NCBI GenBank assembly: GCA_017633615.1
Contig: JAGBPB010000058.1
Location: 1 to 64,000, forward strand
DNA length: 64,000 nt
Direction of reading: 5' to 3'
DNA from: Bacteroidaceae bacterium
GTDB taxonomy: Bacteria; Bacteroidota; Bacteroidia; Bacteroidales; Bacteroidaceae
Shown: one piece after another, positions 26,840-35,429 of the stretch
Position numbering within the stretch: position 1 is the first letter of the stretch
Layout: each line of letters begins with the position of its first letter
Notes under the pieces: generated by a model
The model's database searches: none
What the model saw: only the letters and a program-made list of their open reading frames with translations
What the model was told of the DNA's origin: nothing
Position numbers and translations under genes: made by a program

Positions 26840-27433
26840 ATGAAGAAATTATTGTTTTTAGCCGCAGTTCTGCTCACAGCAGGTGCAGCAAGTGCACAGA
26901 TCACTTATTCACTTGGTTACATCAGCACCAGTACAAAAGCTGAATACACTTTGGGTGGTATTACATCTTCAAAGACTACCAGCATGAACGGATTGACAAT
27001 ATCTGTTGATGACAATATCAATCTGACCGGTGATTTAAATGTTGCCCCTGGTGTAGGAATGGATTTCTCAATGAGAAAAGACGGCGATATCAAGTATAAG
27101 AAATTTGGTCTTTATGTACCGGTAGATTTCAACTACGGCTTTGCTCTTAGTTCAAATCTTAAGCTCTTTGTTTATGCTGGTCCTACTTTTGATTTGGGTA
27201 TCATCAAAGATGCCAAGGACGACAATGGCAATAAGGTAAATTATTATGACAAGGATTTGGTTGTTAACTATAGCCGTTTCGATCTTCTTCTGGGTGGTGG
27301 CGCATGGCTCACATTCCAGGATCAGCTTCGTTTCAAGGTTGGTTACAAGGTCGGTATGCTGAATACATGCAAGGCTGACAATTACACTGTTAAGAACAAT
27401 GTCCTCTCAGTTTCAGTAGGTTATATCTTCTGA
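26840..27433 (+). CDS. Small outer-membrane beta-barrel protein
   Basis: The protein has 197 residues with a signal peptide ending ASAQ near residue 19. The rest alternates hydrophobic and polar residues in amphipathic strands and ends in the aromatic C-terminal strand VLSVSVGYIF, the signal for outer-membrane insertion. It resembles the porin-like OMP_b-brl family of eight-stranded barrels. GPTFDLG and FDLLLGGGAWLTFQDQLRFKVGY fit such strands. The function is unknown. It appears to be a single gene between its own promoter and a strong terminator. Confidence 0.8.
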   Translation: MKKLLFLAAVLLTAGAASAQITYSLGYISTSTKAEYTLGGITSSKTTSMNGLTISVDDNINLTGDLNVAPGVGMDFSMRKDGDIKYKKFGLYVPVDFNYGFALSSNLKLFVYAGPTFDLGIIKDAKDDNGNKVNYYDKDLVVNYSRFDLLLGGGAWLTFQDQLRFKVGYKVGMLNTCKADNYTVKNNVLSVSVGYIF

Positions 27434-27481
27434 TAGAAATTCATACAAAAGGATAGGATATTGTCCTGTCTTCGGTTTAAT

Positions 27482-27510
27482 AAAAAAGCGCCCTTGCGGG
27501 GCGCTTTTTT
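27482..27510. terminator. Bidirectional terminator between barrel gene and tRNA
   Basis: A long GC-rich stem, AAAAGCGCCC with GGGCGCTTTT, has a loop of about four bases and A/T-runs on each side. It can end the plus-strand barrel gene and the minus-strand tRNA. Confidence 0.9.
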
Positions 27511-27514
27511 ATTG

Positions 27515-27589
<75 letters not shown>

Positions 27590-27657
27590 GATTCGGCCGC
27601 GAAGGTAGTAAAAATAATTTGGCTGTATCGGCTTTTTTGAGTTAATTTGCGATTTAA

Positions 27658-27676
27658 TATAGGTATTATACCTATA
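27658..27676 (+). promoter_or_regulatory. Perfect palindrome upstream of the polyene operon (operator candidate)
   Basis: TATAGGTAT (27658-27666) and ATACCTATA (27668-27676) are exact 9-base inverted repeats around one base, 25 bases before the ATG of the first operon gene. Size and symmetry suit a dimeric repressor or activator. No regulator gene lies in the operon, and no clear TAnnTTTG box is visible just upstream. Confidence 0.6.
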
Positions 27677-27700
27677 AATTTTTTAATCGTTGGAATTACA

Positions 27701-28429
27701 ATGAAATACGCTTTGGTAACCGGTGGCTCAAGAGGCTTGGGGCGTGCAGTCTGCCTGAGGTTGGCAGAACAGGGATACCCTGTGCTTATAAACTTCAAGT
27801 CAAATGAAGAAGCTGCCCTTGAGACCAAGAAACTGGTGGAGGACGTGGGCGGTCAGGCTGAACTGCTGCCGTTTGATGTTTCCAATCAGGATGAGGTGGA
27901 AACTGCTGTTGACAAGTGGCAGGATGCGCACAAGGAGGATTATATAGCAGTTCTTGTGAACAATGCCGGAATACGTCGTGATAACCTTATGGTTTTCATG
28001 CAGGATGATGATTGGAACAGTGTTCTTAAAACCAATCTGAACAGTTTCTTCTATCTGACACGTCGTCTGCTCAAGGATATGCTGTCAAAGCGTTGGGGCA
28101 GGATAGTGAATATGGCATCACTTTCAGGCATTAAGGGATTGGCCGGACAGGTAAACTATTCAGCAGCCAAAGCCGCACTGATAGGTGCCACCAAGGCATT
28201 GGCACAGGAGGTCGCAGCCCGCAAGGTTACAGTCAATGCCGTGGCACCCGGTTTCATTGCCACTGATATGACCAAAGAACTTCCTGAGGATGAACTTAAG
28301 AAAATGATTCCTGTGGGGCGTTTTGGCCGTCCCGATGAGGTGGCTGCCACCGTGGGATTCCTGGTATCTGAAGAGGCTTCATACATTACGGGTGAGGTTA
28401 TCTCAGTTAATGGAGGTCTTTATACTTGA
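27701..28429 (+). CDS. 3-ketoacyl-ACP reductase of the polyene operon (FabG/ApeQ-like)
   Basis: The protein has 242 residues from ATG 27701; an upstream extension in frame has no better start. It is a short-chain dehydrogenase that reduces 3-ketoacyl-ACP with NADPH. The cofactor motif is TGGSRGLG near residue 8, NNAG is near residue 86, and the catalytic Ser-Tyr-Lys is seen in MASLSG and YSAAKAAL. The C-terminal PGFIATDM is typical of FabG. It is the first gene of the 25-gene operon and the only ketoreductase in it, so it should act in each elongation cycle of the polyene. Confidence 0.92.
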   Translation: MKYALVTGGSRGLGRAVCLRLAEQGYPVLINFKSNEEAALETKKLVEDVGGQAELLPFDVSNQDEVETAVDKWQDAHKEDYIAVLVNNAGIRRDNLMVFMQDDDWNSVLKTNLNSFFYLTRRLLKDMLSKRWGRIVNMASLSGIKGLAGQVNYSAAKAALIGATKALAQEVAARKVTVNAVAPGFIATDMTKELPEDELKKMIPVGRFGRPDEVAATVGFLVSEEASYITGEVISVNGGLYT

Positions 28430-28468
28430 ATTTAATACATTAACAATCAATTATAAATTTTATTTGAA

Positions 28469-29011
28469 ATGAAAAAGTTCCTGTTTTTCTCATTGTTTGC
28501 TGCATTGTTCATTACATCTAATGCGCAGAATACGGTTGTAAACGGTGTGCGTGTACCAGGTGGTTATCAGGGGCACATAGAGTATTCAAACCTTTTTTAT
28601 TATGACGGAGGTACAGCTATGGAGGTCTCCACAACTCACGGTTTCTTCTATACGAGTAATATGTATGTAGGCCTTGGCATAGGTTTTCACGTATCACCTA
28701 AGGATGTTTTTGTTCCGGTGTACGCAGCTGCAAAATATGTTTTTAACCCTGTAGCCAAGAGTTCACCAACGCTCCAGTTCAGGATGGGTTCATTCTTCAA
28801 TGAGGGGGCAAAACCGTATGGTGACCTGTCATTCGGATTGAGGTTTGCGTCAGACCGTGATTTTGCATTCTCCATTCAGGCATGCGGATCATTCTATGCT
28901 CCGTTTGATCATGCTACGGGAGAATATGATAATGTTAAACAGACATGGGTTGATACTACAGAGCGTGTCAATCTGTCAAGCATTGGAATAAGGCTTGGCA
29001 TAGAATGGTAA
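28469..29011 (+). CDS. Outer-membrane barrel-like protein inside the polyene operon
   Basis: The protein has 180 residues with a signal peptide ending SNAQ near residue 20. The mature part is strand-rich (GYQGHIEYSNLFYY, YVGLGIGFHVSP, KPYGDLSFGLRF) and ends ...LSSIGIRLGIEW, an aromatic terminal strand consistent with outer-membrane insertion. The family is not recognised. Its position as second gene, between the ketoreductase and the first ketosynthase, suggests it helps receive or hold the product in the outer membrane. This is inference. Confidence 0.6.
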   Translation: MKKFLFFSLFAALFITSNAQNTVVNGVRVPGGYQGHIEYSNLFYYDGGTAMEVSTTHGFFYTSNMYVGLGIGFHVSPKDVFVPVYAAAKYVFNPVAKSSPTLQFRMGSFFNEGAKPYGDLSFGLRFASDRDFAFSIQACGSFYAPFDHATGEYDNVKQTWVDTTERVNLSSIGIRLGIEW

Positions 29012-29030
29012 TTACCGTTATTTCAAACAT

Positions 29031-30251
29031 ATGGGTAGAGTTGTTATAACAGGAATGGGAATATGGGGGTGCCTTGGTCAGAATCTTGATCAAGTGCGAG
29101 ATTCCCTCTTTGCCGGAAAGTCCGGAATAGGCATTGAGCCGGCCCGCAAGGAATACGGCTATCGTTCTGCATTGACCGGAATAGTTCCAAAACCGGTGCT
29201 CAAAGGTGTGCTTGACCGCCGTACGCGTGCCGGTATGAGCGAGGAGGCTGAATATGCCTATATGGCATCGGCCGAGGCATTCCGCGGGGCAGGTGTTGAT
29301 GACGATTATCTGCTCAATAATGAGGTGGGCGTCATTTTTGGCAATGATTCCAGCGCACAGCCGGTCATAGAGACAGCCAGGATAATGAGTGAGTACCGCG
29401 ACTCTGCCATGTGCGGTTCAGGACTGATATTCCAGTCCATGAACTCAACGGTAAACATGAACATGAGTACCATTTTCCATCTGCGTGGTATAAACTTTAC
29501 CGTGAGCGCGGCCTGTGCAAGCGGATCACATGCCATAGGTCTGGGTTTCATGATGATTCAGCAGGGGTTGCAGGAAATGGTTCTTTGCGGCGGCGCCCAG
29601 GAGACAAACCATATGTCAATGGCATCATTTGATGCTCTGTCTGCTTTCTCTATACGTCATGATGAGCCCCAGCGTGCTTCACGTCCGTTTGACCGTGACC
29701 GTGACGGCCTGGTGCCCAGCGGCGGTGCTGCAGCCGTGGTGCTTGAGGATTACGACCATGCAGTGAAGCGTGGCGCTCGCATACTGGCTGAGGTTCTTGG
29801 CTACGGATTCTCATCAAATGGCACGGGTGGCATATCACAACCCAATTCTGATGCATCATTCCTGGCAATGACCCGCGCTCTTGACCATGCAGGGATGCAG
29901 CCGGATGATATAGATTACATAAATGCTCACGCCACATCCACTCCTCAGGGCGATGCCTATGAGGCGATTGCTCTGGGCCGTCTGTTTGAGGGCCGCAAGG
30001 CATGGATAAGCTCCACCAAGTCAATGACAGGGCATGAGTGCTGGATGGCCGGAGCAAGTGAGATAGTCTATTCCACTCTGATGCTTGAAAACGGCTTTGT
30101 GGCTCCCAATATAAACTTTGAGAACCCTGATGAGTATTCAGCCAAACTCAAGATTGCGGCAGAGACAAAGCAGACTGAGATTAAGACTGTCCTCTCCAAT
30201 TCATTCGGATTCGGAGGAACCAACAGCGCACTTGTAATAAAGAAGATCTGA
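29031..30251 (+). CDS. Beta-ketoacyl-ACP synthase (FabF-like), first of three complete KSs
   Basis: The protein has 406 residues, full KAS-II length. The complete Cys-His-His triad is present: Cys162 in AACASGSHAIG, His300 in INAHATSTP and His335 in KSMTGHE. It should condense malonyl-ACP with an acyl chain. In the GHECWMAGASE segment Cys-Trp replaces the usual small residues after the second His, which may shape the pocket. It is co-directional, 19 bases after the barrel-like gene and two bases before the methyltransferase gene. Confidence 0.93.
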   Translation: MGRVVITGMGIWGCLGQNLDQVRDSLFAGKSGIGIEPARKEYGYRSALTGIVPKPVLKGVLDRRTRAGMSEEAEYAYMASAEAFRGAGVDDDYLLNNEVGVIFGNDSSAQPVIETARIMSEYRDSAMCGSGLIFQSMNSTVNMNMSTIFHLRGINFTVSAACASGSHAIGLGFMMIQQGLQEMVLCGGAQETNHMSMASFDALSAFSIRHDEPQRASRPFDRDRDGLVPSGGAAAVVLEDYDHAVKRGARILAEVLGYGFSSNGTGGISQPNSDASFLAMTRALDHAGMQPDDIDYINAHATSTPQGDAYEAIALGRLFEGRKAWISSTKSMTGHECWMAGASEIVYSTLMLENGFVAPNINFENPDEYSAKLKIAAETKQTEIKTVLSNSFGFGGTNSALVIKKI

Positions 30252-30253
30252 TT

Positions 30254-31354
30254 ATGAATCTGTCACCAGCCTTGAAGGAGGCTTACACCAAGGAACATCT
30301 GAGCGCCCGTGACGCACAGCGTCTTGCTGAGTTCATCGCTTGGGGCCCCATAGTTTTTCAGGCATCGCGCCTGATGATAAAATTCGGAATACTTGACCTT
30401 TTGCGTGACAATATTGACGGACTTACACAGCAGGAGATTGCAGATAAGACCAAACTGTCACTTTATGCGGTTAAGGTTCTGACAGAGGCATCGCTCTCAA
30501 TAGGGACTGTTCTGCTGGATCCTGATACTGACCGTTTCAGCCTGTCCAAGACCGGATGGTTCCTGCTTACAGACCCTGCCACTCGCGTTAATATTGACTT
30601 TAACCATGATGTCAATTATGAGGGCTGGTTCAAGCTTGAGGAGTCTCTCAAGGAGGGGCGTCCTGCAGGGTTGGAGCATTTTGGCAGTTGGCCAACCGTA
30701 TATGAGGGTCTATCACAGTTACCAGAACAGGTACAGAAGAGCTGGTTCGGTTTTGATCATTTCTACTCTGACCACTCATTTGATGAGGCTCTTAAGATTG
30801 TATTTGACGGAGGTAAGACGGAGTCTCTGGTTGATGTGGGCGGCAATACCGGCCGTTGGGCATTGCGCTGTGTTGATTACAGTGACAAGGTAAAGGTTAC
30901 CATAATGGACCTGCCTCAGCAGCTTGAGATGATGCGTAAACAGACCGCCGGAAAGAGGGGTGCTGACCGCATCGAGGGATTCGGCATAAACCTGCTGGAT
31001 CGTGCCCAGAAGTTCCCTCAGGGCCGTCATTTTGATGCCATATGGATGAGCCAGTTCCTGGATTGTTTCTCAGAGGAAGAGATCCTGAGCATACTGACAC
31101 GTGCCACAGCCTCTATGGATAAGGATACGCATCTTTATATCATGGAGACATTCTGGGACCGTCAGCGTTTTGAGCCGGGCGCATTGTGCCTGACCATGAC
31201 AAGCCTCTATTTTACTGCCATTGCCAACGGCAACAGCAAGATGTATCACTCTGAATGCATGGAGCGTCTTGTGGAGCAGGCCGGCATGAAGGTGGATAGG
31301 ATCCATGACGGACTGGGACAGGGACACAGTATTATGGTTTGTTCTTTAAAATAG
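30254..31354 (+). CDS. SAM-dependent methyltransferase (O-methyltransferase fold)
   Basis: The protein has 366 residues. The N-terminal ~100 residues form a winged-helix dimerisation domain (IVFQASRLMIKFGILDLL, LSLYAVKVLTEASL) as in plant- and polyketide-type O-methyltransferases. The SAM-binding glycine motif LVDVGGNTGRWAL is near residue 190, with IMDLPQQLE and IWMSQFLDCFSEEE following. Aryl-polyene and flexirubin clusters carry a methyltransferase for the aromatic head group, and the same role is likely here. Whether it methylates O or C cannot be told. Confidence 0.85.
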   Translation: MNLSPALKEAYTKEHLSARDAQRLAEFIAWGPIVFQASRLMIKFGILDLLRDNIDGLTQQEIADKTKLSLYAVKVLTEASLSIGTVLLDPDTDRFSLSKTGWFLLTDPATRVNIDFNHDVNYEGWFKLEESLKEGRPAGLEHFGSWPTVYEGLSQLPEQVQKSWFGFDHFYSDHSFDEALKIVFDGGKTESLVDVGGNTGRWALRCVDYSDKVKVTIMDLPQQLEMMRKQTAGKRGADRIEGFGINLLDRAQKFPQGRHFDAIWMSQFLDCFSEEEILSILTRATASMDKDTHLYIMETFWDRQRFEPGALCLTMTSLYFTAIANGNSKMYHSECMERLVEQAGMKVDRIHDGLGQGHSIMVCSLK

Positions 31355-31390
31355 TGATTATCAAACAAGTAAAATTATAAAATTCAACAA

Positions 31391-31633
31391 ATGGAAAGAA
31401 GTGAAATTGAAGCCAAGGTCAGGAACTTTATGATTGAAGACCTTGAGATTGATGAAGAGAAGATTAATCCCGATGCACATCTTATGAAGGATTTAGGCAT
31501 AGACAGCCTGGATTTCATTGATATTGTGGTTATAGTTGAGAAGACCTTCGGAGTTAAGATCAAGAGTGAGGAGATGGCTGGCGTGGATACCTTCAGCAAG
31601 TTCTGTGACTATATAGAAAGTAAAGTTGGTTAA
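31391..31633 (+). CDS. Acyl carrier protein 1 of the polyene operon
   Basis: The protein has 80 residues, standard ACP size. The phosphopantetheine-attachment serine is Ser39 in DLGIDSLDF. Acidic helices match the ACP fold. It is one of two carrier proteins in the operon; E. coli aryl-polyene systems also use two (ApeE and ApeF). Its last bases overlap the start region of the acyltransferase gene. Confidence 0.93.
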   Translation: MERSEIEAKVRNFMIEDLEIDEEKINPDAHLMKDLGIDSLDFIDIVVIVEKTFGVKIKSEEMAGVDTFSKFCDYIESKVG

Positions 31634-32522
31634 AAGAACGGACAAACCTGTTGAGTGGAAGGGTAAGACAGACGGTCTGCCGTGGATGATCCGCTCACTT
31701 GTAGTTGTGATGAAGGTATTGGACCGACGGGCCATCTATCTGGTAATGGCGCTGGTTGTCCCCTTCTATATGATTTTCAATCACAAGGGTTACAAGTCAA
31801 TATACAGGTTTTTCCGTGACAGGTTCAGTTACGGGCCTTTGAAATCATTCTTTAAAGTCTATGCCAACCATTTCCGTTTCGGTCAGGTGATTGTGGACCG
31901 CTACGCTGCATATGCCGGTAAAAAGTTCAAGTTTGCCTTTGAAGGCAATGACATGTTTCTGGCTATGCTTGATGAGCCGGGCGGTTTTGTCCAGCTCAGT
32001 TCACACATAGGGAACTATGAGATGGTAGGGTACAGTCTTACATCAACCTCCAAACGCATAAACGGACTCTTTTATGGCGGTGAGACTGAGGTGATGATGA
32101 ATTTCAGACGCAAGATACTGAGCATGCACAATGTGGGGCTTATAGAGGTGGACGGCAGTATGTCACACATATTCCAGATGAATGCGGCGCTTGACCGTGG
32201 CGAGATTGTGAGTATGACGGGTGACCGTATGCTTGGCTCAGCCAAGTCTTTACGCTGTTCATTCATGGGTGCCGATGCCAATTTCCCCATGGGACCGTTT
32301 GCACTTGCAGTGCAGAAGGAGGTGCCTATAATGGCCGTTTTCTGCATGCGTGACAAGTGGGGCGTCTATAAGGTCTATGTCCGCAAGATAATACCAGCAC
32401 CGGGCCTGGCAGCAAGGGCATCAATGAAGGATATGGCCCAGAAGTTTGCGGCAGAGTTGGAGACAATGGTGCGCCTTTATCCTACACAGTGGTTTAACTT
32501 TTATGATTTCTGGAGTGCCTGA
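31626..32522 (+). CDS. LpxL/HtrB-like lysophospholipid acyltransferase
   Basis: The protein has up to 298 residues from a TTG at 31626 that overlaps the ACP stop; the first ATG is at 31686, so the start is uncertain. LPLAT features: an N-terminal hydrophobic segment (VMALVVPFYMIF-like), GGFVQLSSHIGNYEM with the catalytic His, GDRMLGSAKS, and FPMGPFALAVQKEVPIM. LpxL-type enzymes transfer acyl groups from ACP to lipids at the inner membrane. Here it likely helps attach the polyene acyl chain, or a fatty acid, to the lipid part of the product. Confidence 0.85.
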   Translation: MVKRTDKPVEWKGKTDGLPWMIRSLVVVMKVLDRRAIYLVMALVVPFYMIFNHKGYKSIYRFFRDRFSYGPLKSFFKVYANHFRFGQVIVDRYAAYAGKKFKFAFEGNDMFLAMLDEPGGFVQLSSHIGNYEMVGYSLTSTSKRINGLFYGGETEVMMNFRRKILSMHNVGLIEVDGSMSHIFQMNAALDRGEIVSMTGDRMLGSAKSLRCSFMGADANFPMGPFALAVQKEVPIMAVFCMRDKWGVYKVYVRKIIPAPGLAARASMKDMAQKFAAELETMVRLYPTQWFNFYDFWSA

Positions 32523-32523
32523 T

Positions 32524-32961
32524 ATGGATGAGTTCAGCCGATATGATATTCTGGAACTGCTGCCGCAGCGCAGGCCGTTTGTCATGGTTGACAGCCTGCT
32601 TTACTGTGACACAATCATAACCAGGACACAGCTGGAGGTAAGGGAGGATAACATCTTCAATGACGGAGGCCGTCTGTCAACAGCAGGAATGTGTGAGAAT
32701 ATTGCACAGACCTGCGCCGCCCGTATAGGATATCTCAGTCTTGCGTCGGGGCAACCGGTCAGACTGGGTTTTATAGGCGCCATAAGCAACATGCAGGTTT
32801 ACAGGACTCCGTTGACAGGTGAGACTGTGGTGACAGAGATAAAGGTATTGCAGGAGGTGTTCAATATTACATTGGTGCACGCTGTGATGAAATGCGGAGA
32901 AGAGATGATAGCTGAGACAGACCTCAAGATTGCACTGGGTGATGATGAGGCTCAAAATTGA
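32524..32961 (+). CDS. Hot-dog 3-hydroxyacyl-ACP dehydratase (ApeP-like)
   Basis: The protein has 145 residues. The ATG at 32524 follows the acyltransferase stop by one base; a longer in-frame reading would lie inside that gene. The N-terminal LLPQRRPFVMVDSLL and central ENIAQTCAAR are hallmarks of the FabA/FabZ-like dehydratase subgroup found in aryl-polyene clusters. It is one of two dehydratases here, the other being at 38610. The pair is expected to introduce the repeated double bonds. Confidence 0.82.
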   Translation: MDEFSRYDILELLPQRRPFVMVDSLLYCDTIITRTQLEVREDNIFNDGGRLSTAGMCENIAQTCAARIGYLSLASGQPVRLGFIGAISNMQVYRTPLTGETVVTEIKVLQEVFNITLVHAVMKCGEEMIAETDLKIALGDDEAQN

Positions 32962-32968
32962 GAATGCT

Positions 32969-33385
32969 ATGAAGGAACTGAAAGAGACAATACCGTTCAG
33001 GGTCAGGTTCAGTGAGGTTGACTCAATGAACATAGTATGGCACGGTTCATACCCGCTCTATTTTGAGGATGCCCGTGAGGCATTCGGCCGTAAATACGGC
33101 TTGGGGTATTATGACATATTTGACAACGGATATTATGCGCCTCTTGTTGAACTCACGTTCAAGTACAAGAAGCCTATTACATACGGCATGAAACCGGAGA
33201 TAACGATCATTTACCGTTATACTGATTCGGCCAAGATTGTGTTTGATTACGAGATAACGGACTCCGTAAACGGTGATTTGCTGGCTGAAGGTCATTCGGT
33301 CCAGGTCTTTATGGATCGCAACTACCAGTTGGTTTGGGCCAATCCGGAGTTCTATGAGGAGTGGAAAAAGAGATGGCAAGATTGA
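32969..33385 (+). CDS. Acyl thioesterase, 4-hydroxybenzoyl-CoA type (ApeK-like)
   Basis: The protein has 138 residues from ATG 32969, just past the dehydratase stop. It is a hot-dog thioesterase with RVRFSEVDSMNIVWHGSY near the start (the Asp-x-x-x-x-x-x-His-Gly motif of the 4-HBT family) and LYFEDAREAFG in the central helix. Thioesterases of this kind are in most aryl-polyene clusters and probably edit or release acyl-ACP. The 3' end overlaps the next gene by 13 bases. Confidence 0.87.
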   Translation: MKELKETIPFRVRFSEVDSMNIVWHGSYPLYFEDAREAFGRKYGLGYYDIFDNGYYAPLVELTFKYKKPITYGMKPEITIIYRYTDSAKIVFDYEITDSVNGDLLAEGHSVQVFMDRNYQLVWANPEFYEEWKKRWQD

Positions 33386-34521
33386 TACAGTGTATTGCTG
33401 ACAACGTGGTTTCACCGCTTGGACTTACATCAGCGGATAATTACGCCGGTGTCAAGGCAGGCAGGAGCGGGCTTGCACGATATGAGGAGATGGGTAATGT
33501 ATGCTCCCCGTTCATGCTGTCCCGTATAGACCGTGATGTCATAGACAGGCTCTGTAAGGATCTTGGCATACCTGAAGGCTATACCTTCTTTGAGAAGCTG
33601 CTTTTATGCAGCAGCGTTCAGGCTGTAAGGCAGTCAGGTATTGACGCATCATCTGAAAGGGTTCTGTTTATCATATCCACCACCAAGGGTAATGTGGCTC
33701 TGCTGGATTCACGTATCACGAGCTTTCCGCGTGAAAGAGTGCTGCTTGGTGAATCAGCCCGTTTGGTGGCACGCTACTTTGGCAATCCTAACACTCCCAT
33801 AGTGGTATGCAATGCCTGCATATCGGGCGTATGTGCCCAGATAGAGGCTATGCGTGCTCTGCGCAGCGGTCGTTATGATTACGCTGTAGTGATAGGTGCC
33901 GATGAACAGTCACCGTTCATAATATCGGGATTTCTTTCATTCAAGGCGCTTACCGATACTCCGTGCCGTCCGTTTGACAAGGACCGCACCGGACTTAATC
34001 TTGGTGAATGTGCGGCTACGGTTGTACTTAAAGCCGTTGATGACAGTGTGACTGATGGATGGGTGCTTGAGTGCGGAGCCATAAGGAATGACTCCAACCA
34101 TATTTCCGGACCGTCCAGAACGGGCGAGGGCAGTTATCTGGCACTAATGGAGGTTTTGAAGGAATGCGGCCGTGAGGGTCTGGCATTCCTGAACGTACAC
34201 GGCACAGCCACTGCTTATAATGATGAGATGGAGTCAATAGCCATTTACCGCGCGGGACTGATTGATGTTCCGGTTACAGGGCTCAAAGGCTATTACGGAC
34301 ACACAATGGGTGCCGCAGGCATAATGGAGAGCATCCTCTCCATGTATGCTGTACAGGATGGTACGGTGCTTGCCACACGCGGATACACTGAGCAGGGTGT
34401 TACATATCCGGTAAGTGTCAGCCCTGAGAACAGGCCGGCCCAGGGAAACAGCTTTATTAAACTGCTGTCCGGATTCGGCGGCTGCAATGCTGCGCTGGCA
34501 TACAGATATTACAAGAGCTAA
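33373..34521 (+). CDS. Beta-ketoacyl-ACP synthase, second complete KS
   Basis: The protein has 382 residues from the ATG at 33373; a GTG four codons earlier is possible. The triad is complete: Cys149 in CNACISGVCA, His276 in NVHGTAT and His310 in GYYGHTMGAAG. It is slightly shorter than FabF and divergent from the other KSs at its N-terminus. The start lies within the thioesterase gene's end, implying coupling. It is followed by a short KS-like partner, so the two may form a complex. Confidence 0.9.
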   Translation: MARLIQCIADNVVSPLGLTSADNYAGVKAGRSGLARYEEMGNVCSPFMLSRIDRDVIDRLCKDLGIPEGYTFFEKLLLCSSVQAVRQSGIDASSERVLFIISTTKGNVALLDSRITSFPRERVLLGESARLVARYFGNPNTPIVVCNACISGVCAQIEAMRALRSGRYDYAVVIGADEQSPFIISGFLSFKALTDTPCRPFDKDRTGLNLGECAATVVLKAVDDSVTDGWVLECGAIRNDSNHISGPSRTGEGSYLALMEVLKECGREGLAFLNVHGTATAYNDEMESIAIYRAGLIDVPVTGLKGYYGHTMGAAGIMESILSMYAVQDGTVLATRGYTEQGVTYPVSVSPENRPAQGNSFIKLLSGFGGCNAALAYRYYKS

Positions 34522-34526
34522 GGGTT

Positions 34527-35162
34527 ATGGAGCAGAGAACCAGACTTAAATACACGGTTATCACTGACAAGGCAGCTCAGGTTAACGGACGCCCGCTTGA
34601 ACATGAGCAGACGGGTTCTGCCATGCTCTCTGAACTGTATCGTGCTCATGTGGCGGACTGGCCCAAGTTCTTCAAGATGGATACCCTTAGCAAGGTGGGA
34701 TTCCTGGCATCAGAACTGTTGCTTAAGGAGTGTGGTATAAAACGGTTGGAAGGCGAAGAGTTTACATCGGAACGGGCAGTGGTGTTATTCGGCACAACGG
34801 CTTCACTTTGTGCCGACCGGAATTATCAGGAGACCATACAGGACAAGGATAATTATTATCCCAGCCCGGCCCTGTTTGTATATACTCTGCCCAACATCGT
34901 AACGGGTGAGATAGCCATACGTAACCACTATCGCGGAGAGACATCATTCTATGTCCTGGACGGATATGATGCAGCAGCTATGGCTTTCCATATACAGTGT
35001 GCATTCCAGGACAACGTGACGGAAAGTGTGCTGGCCGGATGGGTGGACAGCGGCTCCAATGATGATTTCAGGTGTTTCTTTACCCTGGTGAACAGGTGTG
35101 ATGCACAGGACTTGTCAAAGTTGGAAAAAGAGATAAGAGAAATAATGGATAACTTAAAATAA
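34527..35162 (+). CDS. Truncated KS-like protein without catalytic cysteine
   Basis: The protein has 211 residues, about half a ketosynthase. It resembles the N-terminal half of the thiolase fold: VVLFGTTASLCADRN, then YYPSPALFVYTLPNI, as in KS chains, then GETSFYVLDGYDAAA at the place of the nucleophile elbow, with no Cys. No His motifs follow. It sits between a full KS gene and an ACP gene. I infer a non-catalytic partner or chain-length factor. Similar short KS-like genes accompany Bacteroidetes polyene clusters, as far as I recall. Confidence 0.65.
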   Translation: MEQRTRLKYTVITDKAAQVNGRPLEHEQTGSAMLSELYRAHVADWPKFFKMDTLSKVGFLASELLLKECGIKRLEGEEFTSERAVVLFGTTASLCADRNYQETIQDKDNYYPSPALFVYTLPNIVTGEIAIRNHYRGETSFYVLDGYDAAAMAFHIQCAFQDNVTESVLAGWVDSGSNDDFRCFFTLVNRCDAQDLSKLEKEIREIMDNLK

Positions 35163-35171
35163 TGACTATTT

Positions 35172-35429
35172 ATGGAAGAGATGATTCTTAAACTGAAACA
35201 GGAGATTATTGAAGTCCTTAATCTTGAGGATGTAAAACCTGAGGATATTGACAATGATGCTCCTCTGTTCGGCGAAGGTCTGGGACTGGATTCAATTGAC
35301 GCTCTTGAACTGATTGTGCTCATGGAGAAGAACTACGGCATCAAGCTGCAGGATCCCGCCAAGGGCAAGGAGATTTTCAAGTCCATCAACGTGATGGCTG
35401 ATTATATTCAGAAAAACCGCACAAGATAA
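35172..35429 (+). CDS. Acyl carrier protein 2 of the polyene operon
   Basis: The protein has 85 residues. The attachment site is Ser41 in GLGLDSIDALEL, with the usual three acidic helices. It ends on the first base of the next KS gene's ATG, so expression is tightly coupled. It probably carries the growing polyene chain with one of the KS pairs. Which KS uses which ACP is unknown. Confidence 0.93.
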   Translation: MEEMILKLKQEIIEVLNLEDVKPEDIDNDAPLFGEGLGLDSIDALELIVLMEKNYGIKLQDPAKGKEIFKSINVMADYIQKNRTR

